From contig CP070700.1 of assembly GCA_020349865.1 (NCBI GenBank), positions 4,855,487-4,868,011 on the forward strand: a DNA stretch of 12,525 nt, written 5' to 3'. The notes beneath the pieces were generated by a model that did not search any database, was not told the origin of the DNA, and worked only from the letters and a program-made list of their open reading frames with translations. The stretch comes from Desulfobacteraceae bacterium (GTDB taxonomy: Bacteria; Desulfobacterota; DSM-4660; Desulfatiglandales; Desulfatiglandaceae). Shown one piece after another: positions 6,010 to 12,525 of the stretch. The translations under genes and the position numbers were made by a program. Each line of letters opens with the position of its first letter. Position 1 is the first letter of the stretch.

Positions 6010-7185
6010 ATGAAAAGATTTTTAGAAACAGGAAATTTTGCAATAACTGAAGGGGCGATTTTGGCCGGATGCCGGTTTTTTGCTGGCTACCCGATCACTC
6101 CGGCAACAGAACTTGCAGAGGCCATGAGTTTTAGATTGCCGCAGGTGGGAGGGGTTTATCTCCAGGCCGAAGATGAATGCGCCGCATGTCATATGTGCGT
6201 TGGGGCCTCCCTTGGAGGCCTCAAGGCGATGACTGCCACTTCAGGTCCTGGCTACATCCTCTACGCGGATCCTTTGGGATGGGCACTCGGCTGCGAAACG
6301 CCCATGGTGGTTCTCAATTCAGGGCGCGTGGGTCCTGTGAGCGGTATTACAGGTGCCCCCGGTCAGGGTGAATTCTATTTGATGCGCTACCCCACCCAGG
6401 GGGGTAATTTTGAAACAATCTGCCTCGCGCCCAATTCCGCGCAGGAGTGTATGGCCATGGTGGTTGAGGCTTTTTATCTGTCCGAGAGGTTCAGGATGCC
6501 TGTGTTGGTACTTGCGGATCAGCTCATTACCGACGGTTTTGAGGACATCAGTGTTCCTGAAAACGAGGACGAAATGAAAGAGATGGGCTTTCGAACCTAT
6601 CCCAGAAAGGTCTGCCAGGGACCCGAGTTCTATCCTTTTACCGATGAACTCGATATCCCGCCCGTGGTCTTGGGCCATAATACGGGGGCGCTCTGCTCTG
6701 ACTGGACCCCCACGGTGGAGGGATATGACATTGAAGAAGTTGATGCCCATCACAAGCACGCCTACCGGTTGATCTATAAGGTCCGTAATCACAGAGACCT
6801 CTTCAACCACCATTATGAGAAGAAATTCATGGATGATGATCCGGACCTGGTCGTGGTCTCTTATGGAAGCCCGTCTCGTGTAGTGAACACGGCTGTTATC
6901 AAGGCGCGGGAACAGGGGCTCAAGGTTGGGTCGCTTCGTTTGATCAACCTGTGGCCCTTTCCGGACGAGCACTTCACAAAGAAGACCAAGTACCTGACAG
7001 TGGAGCTTAACTGGGATGGAGAACTTGTTCGGGAAGTCCAGCGGGCAGTTCCTAAGGATTCGGAAGTTCATTTTTTAGGGACCTGTGGAGATCTGCCCAC
7101 CACCCCGGATTTGATCGAAACGTTCGAGAAACTTCTTAAAAACGAACCCCTTGGTCGCAAGGGCTGGATATTGGAGGCATGGTAA
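6010..7185 (+). CDS. 2-oxoacid:acceptor oxidoreductase, alpha subunit
   Basis: This 391-residue protein is the alpha subunit (pyrimidine-binding plus transketolase C-terminal-like domains) of a pyruvate/2-oxoglutarate-type oxidoreductase, which oxidatively decarboxylates a 2-oxoacid to its acyl-CoA. Family signatures are GYPITPATELAE (26-37), the AEDECAA segment (53-59, carrying the acidic residue near thiamine) and MTATSGPG (74-81). The C-terminal domain follows from about 280 (DPDLVVVSYGSPSRVV). The loop that reads close to GPSTGLPT in 2-oxoglutarate and pyruvate enzymes is GPVSGITGAPGQGE (108-121) here, suggesting a different substrate. The length is normal. A strong Shine-Dalgarno sequence (AGGAGGG) precedes the ATG, and its TAA overlaps the beta-subunit ATG by one base, as expected for 1:1 subunits. 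Confidence 0.9.
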   Translation: MKRFLETGNFAITEGAILAGCRFFAGYPITPATELAEAMSFRLPQVGGVYLQAEDECAACHMCVGASLGGLKAMTATSGPGYILYADPLGWALGCETPMVVLNSGRVGPVSGITGAPGQGEFYLMRYPTQGGNFETICLAPNSAQECMAMVVEAFYLSERFRMPVLVLADQLITDGFEDISVPENEDEMKEMGFRTYPRKVCQGPEFYPFTDELDIPPVVLGHNTGALCSDWTPTVEGYDIEEVDAHHKHAYRLIYKVRNHRDLFNHHYEKKFMDDDPDLVVVSYGSPSRVVNTAVIKAREQGLKVGSLRLINLWPFPDEHFTKKTKYLTVELNWDGELVREVQRAVPKDSEVHFLGTCGDLPTTPDLIETFEKLLKNEPLGRKGWILEAW

Positions 7186-8036
7186 TGGAATACAGATCGA
7201 GCGAAATAAAATCAAAGTATTTGCGTTCCAGGAAGATTCCCAGCACAGCGTGTTCCGGATGTGGCCTTGGTATGAATCACAAGATCGTGGTACAGGCCAT
7301 CAAAGAACTGGGATTCGGGGTAGATGATATCATCTGGGGAACATCCATAGGGTGTGCCGGCAGGCAGACATTCGCAACATGGAACGGTGACGGCTTTGCC
7401 GGCACGCACGGCAGGGCATATGCCATTGCAAGAGGACTGCGGATAGCCCTGCCCCCGGAGAAAAGAATTATCCTGACCGTTGGCGATGGGGATGCCTTTG
7501 GCATTGGCCTGGCCCACCTCATCCATGCGGCCCGGTCAAATGCGGACATGACCGTTATTGTGAATGATAATCTCGGTTATCAATCCACCGGTGGTCAGTA
7601 CGGTTGGACCACACCTCAGGGAAGTCATACGGACAGCAGTCCATATGGTATGTTCGAGCCGAACCTGATGAGCGGTAAAGGCATGGACGTCCTGGAAATC
7701 CTGAAAGGGGCCGGGTCCACATTTCTTGCCCGTCACGTGTCTATGGACGGGGCGTGGGCAGTTGAAACGGTGAAGAAGGCAATCCTGAACAATGGCTTTT
7801 CTTTAGTACACATGCCATATCCCTGCCCCACGAATTTTGCTTCGAGGGAACTTGGATCGAGGAATCAGGTCAACATCTACAGATGGATCAAGGAACATGC
7901 CGCGCCATTAGGCCAGGAAAAGGAAGATACCTTCTGGGCTTGCGGCATATGGCACGACGCCAGCAATTCGAGGCCTGAATTCGGCGAATTTGTGCATGAA
8001 ACGGTCGAGAAAATCAGGAGGACAGGATCGCTATGA
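7185..8036 (+). CDS. 2-oxoacid:acceptor oxidoreductase, beta subunit (thiamine diphosphate-binding)
   Basis: This 283-residue beta subunit should bind the diphosphate of thiamine diphosphate and a [4Fe-4S] cluster. It shows C-x2-C near the N-terminus (CSGCGLG, 23-29), a further Cys in SIGCAGR (C57), the Mg2+/thiamine motif starting GDGDAFGIG (100-108) and ending with N127-N129 (VNDN), and a later Cys in PYPCPTNF. The stretch after the thiamine motif is GYQSTGGQYGWTTP, whereas the common 2-oxoglutarate form is close to YGMTGGQ-x-SPTTP. The ATG at 7185 is chosen because GGAGG (7173-7177) lies 7 bases upstream and because TAATG couples it to the alpha gene; an ATG two codons earlier would leave only one base of spacing. 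The gamma-subunit ATG overlaps its stop (ATGA). Confidence 0.9.
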   Translation: MEYRSSEIKSKYLRSRKIPSTACSGCGLGMNHKIVVQAIKELGFGVDDIIWGTSIGCAGRQTFATWNGDGFAGTHGRAYAIARGLRIALPPEKRIILTVGDGDAFGIGLAHLIHAARSNADMTVIVNDNLGYQSTGGQYGWTTPQGSHTDSSPYGMFEPNLMSGKGMDVLEILKGAGSTFLARHVSMDGAWAVETVKKAILNNGFSLVHMPYPCPTNFASRELGSRNQVNIYRWIKEHAAPLGQEKEDTFWACGIWHDASNSRPEFGEFVHETVEKIRRTGSL

Positions 8037-8566
8037 AAGATAGAATCGAATTTGTTGCAAGCGGGTTTGGTGGACAGGGGGTTGTCAGATTAGGCCAGAT
8101 CGTCGGTGAAACCGGTGTCAAACAGGGCCTGCGTGTTACTATGCTCAAAAGTCATGGCACAGAGATGCGTGGAGGATATGTAAGAAGCCAGGTTGTGTTA
8201 TCAAAAGACTCTATTGATAGCCCAATGTGCGAGTCTCCGGACTATTTTATTGCTCTTTCAAGCGCTGCCTACAAGAGGTTTAAGGATACTGTGCCTCAGG
8301 ATGGTATTATTTTTTATGATCCGGCGTTTGTAGATGAGATAGATGAGAACTTGAAATGTGCCCAAAAAGCGATTCCTGCCAAAGAGCTATCAGTGGATAA
8401 CTTTAACAACCCACTTTTTGCCAATACGTTAATACTTGGAGTGATTGCCAAGGCCGTGGATTTGTTAGAAAAGGACATGGTTTTGGAAAGCATATTGGAA
8501 ATTATCCCAAAGTTCCACGAACGGAACCGCGAGGCCTTTCAAATTGGGTATGATTATTTAAATTAA
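8033..8566 (+). CDS. 2-oxoacid:acceptor oxidoreductase, gamma subunit
   Basis: This is a 177-residue gamma subunit, the domain thought to bind CoA or stabilise the heteromer in 2-oxoacid:ferredoxin oxidoreductases. Family marks are GFGGQGVVRLGQI (12-24), the HGTEMRGG segment with following V-x-x-Q-V-V-L-S, and I-D-S-P. The rest is a normal alpha/beta domain ending in a helix. The ATG lies in the ATGA overlap with the beta gene; AGGAGG is about 11 bases upstream, so reinitiation coupling is likely important. With the upstream fused ferredoxin, all four classical subunits (alpha, beta, gamma, delta) are present in this operon. Confidence 0.9.
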   Translation: MKDRIEFVASGFGGQGVVRLGQIVGETGVKQGLRVTMLKSHGTEMRGGYVRSQVVLSKDSIDSPMCESPDYFIALSSAAYKRFKDTVPQDGIIFYDPAFVDEIDENLKCAQKAIPAKELSVDNFNNPLFANTLILGVIAKAVDLLEKDMVLESILEIIPKFHERNREAFQIGYDYLN

Positions 8567-8570
8567 TCGC

Positions 8571-8592
8571 CCGGGAGAACAACTACTCCTGG
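8571..8592 (+). promoter_or_regulatory. Intercistronic hairpin
   Basis: CCGGGAG and CTCCTGG can pair as a 7-bp stem (one G-U) around an 8-base loop, just after the gamma-subunit stop. No T-run follows, so it is more likely a mild mRNA stability or attenuation element than a true terminator. The ligase ribosome site (AAAGGAG) comes shortly after. Confidence 0.3.
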
Positions 8593-8613
8593 TAAGGAAA
8601 AAAGGAGTCCAAA

Positions 8614-10128
8614 ATGCGTACCATCAGATACTTTATTGATGATAGGGCCAAAAACAAACCGAAAAGGGTTTATTTGATCGCTCCTGAACAAGGGTTGGAA
8701 CTAACCTACGGCCAACTCAAGGAAGACTCGGAGACTTTGGGCAAGCATCTGATGAAGCTGGGACTAAACAAAGGCGACAAGGTCTCTTTCATGTTAGGTA
8801 ATGGTTACCAGACTACCAAGGTGTTCTTAGCCTCCATGTATGCAGGGTTTGTTATTGCCCCTCTCAATCTGATGGCCCAGCCTTCACAGCTTGAATACGT
8901 GCTGGATCATTCTGATACGAAAATTGTCTTTTTCACTGAAGACCAAAAGGAGAGGCTGGAGACAGCACTCAACAATGTGAAGCGGGATATCGAGCTCATT
9001 CAGATTGACAACGACGCTGAAACTATTTTCCCCCCGGATGAGGACCTCTCCGGCTTTACCCTGCCGGATCTCACTGAGGAAGACGATGCCCTCTTATTAT
9101 ACACATCCGGCACCACCGGGGTCCCAAAGGGTGTGATACTTTCTCACAAAAACATGATTGCCGGAGGGGAATACACTGCCATGGCCCACGGGCTTACTGC
9201 CGAGGACAGAGCCCTCTGTTCGCTTCCCCTCTATCATATAAATGGGGAAGTTGTGACGGCGGTCACGCCTCTTGTGAGCGGAGGAAGTGTGGTTATGCCA
9301 CGCAAGTTCAGCACATCAAATTTCTGGGAACTCATCTCAGAATATAAATGCACCTGGTTCAGCGTGGTACCGACAATCATATCTTACCTGACAAGCAGTA
9401 CAAACCTGGAGGGTAAAGATATGAATCTGGACCAACTCCGCTTTGGGCGTTCTGCATCTTCTGCCCTGCCGCCCTCACTCCATAAGGCCTTTGAGGAGAA
9501 ATTCAAGGTATCCATTGTTGAAACAATGGGGCTCACTGAAACCGCTGCGCCGGTTTTCTCCAATCCCTTGGATCCCTCCAAGAGGAAGTATGGATCGCCA
9601 GGGCAGGCTGTAGGAAACACGGCCAAGATAATTGACAAAGAAGGCAATGAGGTGCCCCGGGGGACACAAGGCGAGATCATGATCAAGGGCGATAACGTGA
9701 TGAAGGGTTACTACAAGGCACCGGACAAAACAGCGGAGGCCCTCGAACAGGACGGATGGCTACACACAGGAGATTTGGGTTATATGGATGAGGGCGGATT
9801 TGTCTTTGTGACGGGTCGAATCAAGGAACTCATCATCAAGGGTGGAGAGAATATAGCACCCAAGGAGATAGACGAGGCTCTTTACAAACATCCGGCAGTC
9901 TTAGACGCCGCAGCCGTAGGTATCCCTGACAAGGACTACGGGGAAGAGATCATGGCCTGTGTGGTATTGAAGCCAGGATTCACGACAACCGAAGACGAAT
10001 TACGAAACTACTGCCTGGATCACCTTGGAAAGTTTAAAACTCCTAAAGTGATAAAAATAATGGATGAGCTCCCCAAAGGGCCATCGGGAAAGATTCAGCG
10101 CTTGAAGCTCCGCGATCTTATTGAATAG
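8614..10128 (+). CDS. AMP-forming acyl-CoA synthetase (ANL superfamily)
   Basis: This 504-residue adenylate-forming ligase activates a carboxylic acid with ATP and then CoA. The motifs are complete: the P-loop YTSGTTGVPKGV (163-174), PLYHINGEVV (205-214) at the acid-binding region, MGLTET (305-310), the hinge/ribose Asp in GWLHTGDLG (D387), GRIKELIIKGGENI (401-414) and the C-terminal catalytic Lys in PKGPSGKIQR (K493). It has no signal peptide or membrane segment. The size and motifs fit the medium/aryl-CoA ligase group rather than acetyl-CoA synthetase (about 650 residues). The acid cannot be named; the neighbouring carboxylate transporter and 2-oxoacid oxidoreductase suggest it acts on the imported acid or on an intermediate. 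ATG at 8614 follows AAAGGAG with proper spacing; the gap to the gamma gene is 47 bases. Confidence 0.9.
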   Translation: MRTIRYFIDDRAKNKPKRVYLIAPEQGLELTYGQLKEDSETLGKHLMKLGLNKGDKVSFMLGNGYQTTKVFLASMYAGFVIAPLNLMAQPSQLEYVLDHSDTKIVFFTEDQKERLETALNNVKRDIELIQIDNDAETIFPPDEDLSGFTLPDLTEEDDALLLYTSGTTGVPKGVILSHKNMIAGGEYTAMAHGLTAEDRALCSLPLYHINGEVVTAVTPLVSGGSVVMPRKFSTSNFWELISEYKCTWFSVVPTIISYLTSSTNLEGKDMNLDQLRFGRSASSALPPSLHKAFEEKFKVSIVETMGLTETAAPVFSNPLDPSKRKYGSPGQAVGNTAKIIDKEGNEVPRGTQGEIMIKGDNVMKGYYKAPDKTAEALEQDGWLHTGDLGYMDEGGFVFVTGRIKELIIKGGENIAPKEIDEALYKHPAVLDAAAVGIPDKDYGEEIMACVVLKPGFTTTEDELRNYCLDHLGKFKTPKVIKIMDELPKGPSGKIQRLKLRDLIE

Positions 10129-10207
10129 CTTGCTACAAACTGATTGTGGTGAGCGGTTTTCCAATTTCCAACAGACCTAACACTGCTTTGCAATAGAGAG
10201 GACCCAG

Positions 10208-11716
10208 ATGGCAGAGTTCCTTCACTATTTTCCGTTAGCGCTTACCTTTACGAACCTCCTTACTCTGATACTCGGGGTGATTGGAGGACTGATTCTTGGA
10301 GCCACACCGGGTTTAAGTCCCACTATGGCTGTGGCCCTGCTGGTGCCTTTCACATTTCACATGGATCCGGCTACGGGCCTGATCCTTCTGGGGGCTGTTT
10401 ATACTGCAACAGTAGCAGGAGGAGCCATCTCTGCAATCCTTATTAATATCCCCGGAGCGCCCGCCAATATTGCAACCCTGTTGGATGGTCACCCCATGGC
10501 GCAACAGGGTAGATCCCAAACAGCCCTTTATGTCTGTTTTATCAGCTCATTAGTTGGCGGGCTTTTTGGGATGCTCATTATGGTCCTGTTTACACCGCCC
10601 CTGGCCAAGATCGCCCTAAGATTCGGACCTTCTGAGATGTTTTGGATCGCAATTTTCGGTATCACTGTCATGGCGGGACTTGCATCTGGCTCTATTGCAA
10701 AGGGTCTCATTGGTGGAATGTTCGGTCTGTTGATCAGCACCATCGGTTACAGCCCGGTTTTGGGTGTGCCCCGCTTTGTTTTTTTAGACGTACTTACTGG
10801 CGGAGTCGCTATTATACCCGCACTTATAGGCCTTTTCGCCATCCCGCAAGTTTTCTTTCTTGCAGAAACATTGGGAGCCCGCATTGAGAGACCTGTATTC
10901 AAACCCGAAAAAGGGGTTTTGTTTAAGACCTTTGTCCAGAACTTGAAGATGGGGAAGGCCCTTGGAATCGGTTCCATTACAGGCTCAATAATCGGCATAA
11001 TCCCGGGTGCAGGCGGCCAAGTGTCGGGGCTCATAGCCTATGATCAAATTAGGAAATTTTCTAAAAAGCCTAAATCATTCGGCACCGGAAATCCAGAGGG
11101 TGTTGCAGCAGCAGAGTCTGCTAATAATGCCATGGTTGGTCCCTCTCTGATACCCCTTCTGACATTGAGTGTGCCGGGCAGTCCGACTGCGGCCGTTTTA
11201 TTAGGCGGTCTTTTGATTCACGGCCTTTTCCCTGGACCTGATCTTTTCTTAAACAATGCGTCTGTGACATATACTTTTATTGCAAGCCTTGTGCTGGCGC
11301 AATTAGCTATGTGTGTGTTCGGGCTTACCATGTCCAGGTACTCTTACATGGTGATGAGCGTTCCCAATCTTTACATGATAGCTGCCGTGAGCGTTTTGGC
11401 AGTTTATGGCACCTATAGCGTCCAGAATAGCTTTGACGATGTCATTGTTATGTTCGCCCTGGGAACCTTAATGTATATCGGAAGGAAGTTCGGCTTCTCT
11501 CCAGCGCCTGTCGTTTTGGGCATAATCCTCGGCCCCATTGCCGAAAACAATTTTCTTAAAGGCAAACTCATCGCAGATACAGATGTAGGCGCCTTGTCCT
11601 ACTTTTTTTCCGGGCACCTAAACATCATTATCATCCTTCTTTGTGCCGCCTCCATAGGCTACAGCATTTATGGGGAGATAAAGGCATATAAGAAAGCAAA
11701 GGAGAAAATGGCTTGA
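10208..11716 (+). CDS. tctA: Tripartite tricarboxylate transporter large permease TctA
   Basis: This 502-residue integral membrane protein is the large permease of a TTT-family carrier, with roughly a dozen hydrophobic segments. Two TctA half-repeats are seen. The first has GATPGLSPTMAVALLVPF (32-49) and INIPGAPANIATLLDGHPMA (79-98). The second has GIIPGAGGQ, GNPEGVAAAESANNAM and LTLSVPGSPTAAVLLGG. These are the conserved Gly/Pro-rich re-entrant motifs of the family. It imports a substrate delivered by a periplasmic TctC protein, driven by an ion gradient. GAGAGGA precedes the ATG with 5-base spacing. The stop overlaps the TctB start by four bases. A 79-bp gap with no notable structure separates it from the ligase gene. 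Confidence 0.95.
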   Translation: MAEFLHYFPLALTFTNLLTLILGVIGGLILGATPGLSPTMAVALLVPFTFHMDPATGLILLGAVYTATVAGGAISAILINIPGAPANIATLLDGHPMAQQGRSQTALYVCFISSLVGGLFGMLIMVLFTPPLAKIALRFGPSEMFWIAIFGITVMAGLASGSIAKGLIGGMFGLLISTIGYSPVLGVPRFVFLDVLTGGVAIIPALIGLFAIPQVFFLAETLGARIERPVFKPEKGVLFKTFVQNLKMGKALGIGSITGSIIGIIPGAGGQVSGLIAYDQIRKFSKKPKSFGTGNPEGVAAAESANNAMVGPSLIPLLTLSVPGSPTAAVLLGGLLIHGLFPGPDLFLNNASVTYTFIASLVLAQLAMCVFGLTMSRYSYMVMSVPNLYMIAAVSVLAVYGTYSVQNSFDDVIVMFALGTLMYIGRKFGFSPAPVVLGIILGPIAENNFLKGKLIADTDVGALSYFFSGHLNIIIILLCAASIGYSIYGEIKAYKKAKEKMA

Positions 11717-12210
11717 GAAAGGAATTGATCATTTCACTGGTTTTATTGGCGGGGACAATTGGGTTATACTGCTCTCTGTCATTAATGGAAGATCCACGTG
11801 CCGCGACCTTTCCCAGGGTTGTCATTGTAATGATGGGCGTTCTGTCGGTGGCGTTATTACTACAGAGTGCCATTGTCAAGCAGAAAAAGGAGAGAAAGGT
11901 ACTCCAGGATACAAATGTCAGCGATGAAGTTGAAAAAGACGATGCAGTATCCGGCAACCGGTTCCCTTTTGCACGGGTGTTCCTATGTTTTGTTCTGATC
12001 ATGATCTATTTTGCAGTTATGGAATGGCTTGGATTTTACCTCTCTGCTTTTGTCTTTTTCATCGCGGTTACTTTTGTATTGGGGAGAAAGGAGTTGACAC
12101 TGCGTAAGGGCGGAGTGAGGGTTGGAATTGCCTTCATCTTTACTGCCGTTTTGTTTGTACTGTTCAATAAGATTCTGGTTGTTCAGACCCCAAAGGGGAT
12201 GTTCTTTTAG
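11713..12210 (+). CDS. tctB: Tripartite tricarboxylate transporter small permease TctB
   Basis: This 165-residue protein has about four or five predicted membrane segments: IISLVLLAGTIGLYCSL near the N-terminus, a second at about 35-53, a charged cytoplasmic loop rich in Lys, Glu and Asp (57-80), then segments at about 89-125 and 135-155. This layout is that of the small, poorly conserved TctB subunit that pairs with TctA. Translation begins at TTG (11713), inside the TTGA overlap with the tctA stop; AAAGGAG lies 8 bases upstream. The identification rests on topology and position between tctA and tctC as much as on sequence. Confidence 0.9.
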   Translation: MRKELIISLVLLAGTIGLYCSLSLMEDPRAATFPRVVIVMMGVLSVALLLQSAIVKQKKERKVLQDTNVSDEVEKDDAVSGNRFPFARVFLCFVLIMIYFAVMEWLGFYLSAFVFFIAVTFVLGRKELTLRKGGVRVGIAFIFTAVLFVLFNKILVVQTPKGMFF

Positions 12211-12261
12211 GGGTTTTTTGGAAGTTACAATAGAAGATTCATCTTTAACAAGGAGGAGAAA

Positions 12262-12525
12262 ATGAAAAAGGCTAAGTTTTTATCTTTAATTGCAATGGTG
12301 GGAATAGTTATTTTTTCGGTGAACTCTGTTTGCCTTGCTGAGTACCCAAAGTCACCCGTTAGTATGATCGTGGCCTACTCTCCTGGAGGTGCCACAGATT
12401 TTCAGGCTCGCATTGTGACCATGATGGCAGGGCTTGAGAAATATCTGGGGCAACCCATTGTTATTATCAATAAGCCAGGTGCGGGAGGACAAGTCGGATG
12501 GAACTGGGTCATTCAGAAAGGCTCA
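12262..12525 (+). CDS. tctC: Tripartite tricarboxylate transporter substrate-binding protein TctC (Bug family), 5' part
   Basis: These first 88 codons of a gene run off the right edge of the window. A Sec-type signal peptide is visible (Lys-rich start, hydrophobic core LIAMVGIVIFSV, probable cleavage after VCLA, residue 26), so the mature protein is periplasmic. The mature start has the Bug/TctC pattern: EYPKSPVSMIVAYSPGGATD, then a stretch ending in LGQPIVIINKPGAGGQVG. These form the ligand-pocket loops that hold a carboxylate through main-chain and water contacts. GGAGG at 12252-12256 lies 5 bases before ATG. A full-length member has about 320 residues, so roughly three quarters lie beyond the window. 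The ligand cannot be inferred; Bug proteins bind citrate, aromatic and other acids. Confidence 0.93.
   Translation, partial: MKKAKFLSLIAMVGIVIFSVNSVCLAEYPKSPVSMIVAYSPGGATDFQARIVTMMAGLEKYLGQPIVIINKPGAGGQVGWNWVIQKGS

Noticed and set aside
6319..7071. A 250-codon open frame on the minus strand opposite the alpha-subunit gene
   Set aside because: It lies wholly antisense to a strongly supported gene, has no recognisable domain, and its residue mix looks like the complement of conserved codons.
7179..7184. Earlier ATG for the beta subunit, giving two more residues
   Set aside because: It would leave one base between GGAGG and the start codon; the ATG at 7185 has 7-base spacing and overlaps the alpha stop in the usual way.
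10129..10207. Possible separate promoter or terminator before tctA
   Set aside because: No stem-loop and no convincing -35/-10 pair was seen in these 79 bases.

Overview
The window reads as a piece of an anaerobic bacterial chromosome, most likely a sulfate-reducing or syntrophic member of the Desulfobacterota (former Deltaproteobacteria). This is inferred from gene content: a ferredoxin-type 2-oxoacid oxidoreductase, a remnant of a tungsten aldehyde:ferredoxin oxidoreductase, a DUF2080-type small protein, a single-domain response regulator and a tricarboxylate-type (TTT) transporter. No rRNA, tRNA, CRISPR array or intact mobile element is visible, so the taxonomy is a guess from gene content.

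Left part (1-2150). On the minus strand, a small DUF2080-like protein is translationally coupled to a GNAT acetyltransferase through a TTGA overlap. After a divergent AT-rich intergenic region (699-937) come a transglutaminase-like protein and a stand-alone response regulator on the plus strand.

Middle (2151-3362) is a gene graveyard. It holds a minus-strand remnant of a short-chain dehydrogenase C-terminus, an adjoining frame-shifted minus-strand coding remnant of unknown family, and the C-terminal half of an aldehyde:ferredoxin oxidoreductase on the plus strand. The breakpoint region carries an 11-bp perfect inverted repeat.

Right part (3363-12525) looks like one long plus-strand catabolic operon. 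A GntR/FCD regulator comes first, behind a promoter with a perfect FadR-type palindrome (TGGTATACCA). It is followed by a flavoprotein fused to a 2[4Fe-4S] ferredoxin, then the alpha, beta and gamma subunits of a 2-oxoacid:acceptor oxidoreductase, an AMP-forming acyl-CoA ligase, and TctA, TctB and the start of a TctC receptor, which runs off the window edge.

Together these suggest capture and uptake of a carboxylate (TctABC), activation by a CoA ligase, and oxidative decarboxylation of a 2-oxoacid to an acyl-CoA. The electrons would pass through the fused ferredoxin/flavoprotein subunit to NAD(P). The gene set resembles the phenylglyoxylate:NAD+ oxidoreductase system (Pad type), with the ferredoxin and flavoprotein subunits fused. 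The real substrate cannot be read from the sequence.
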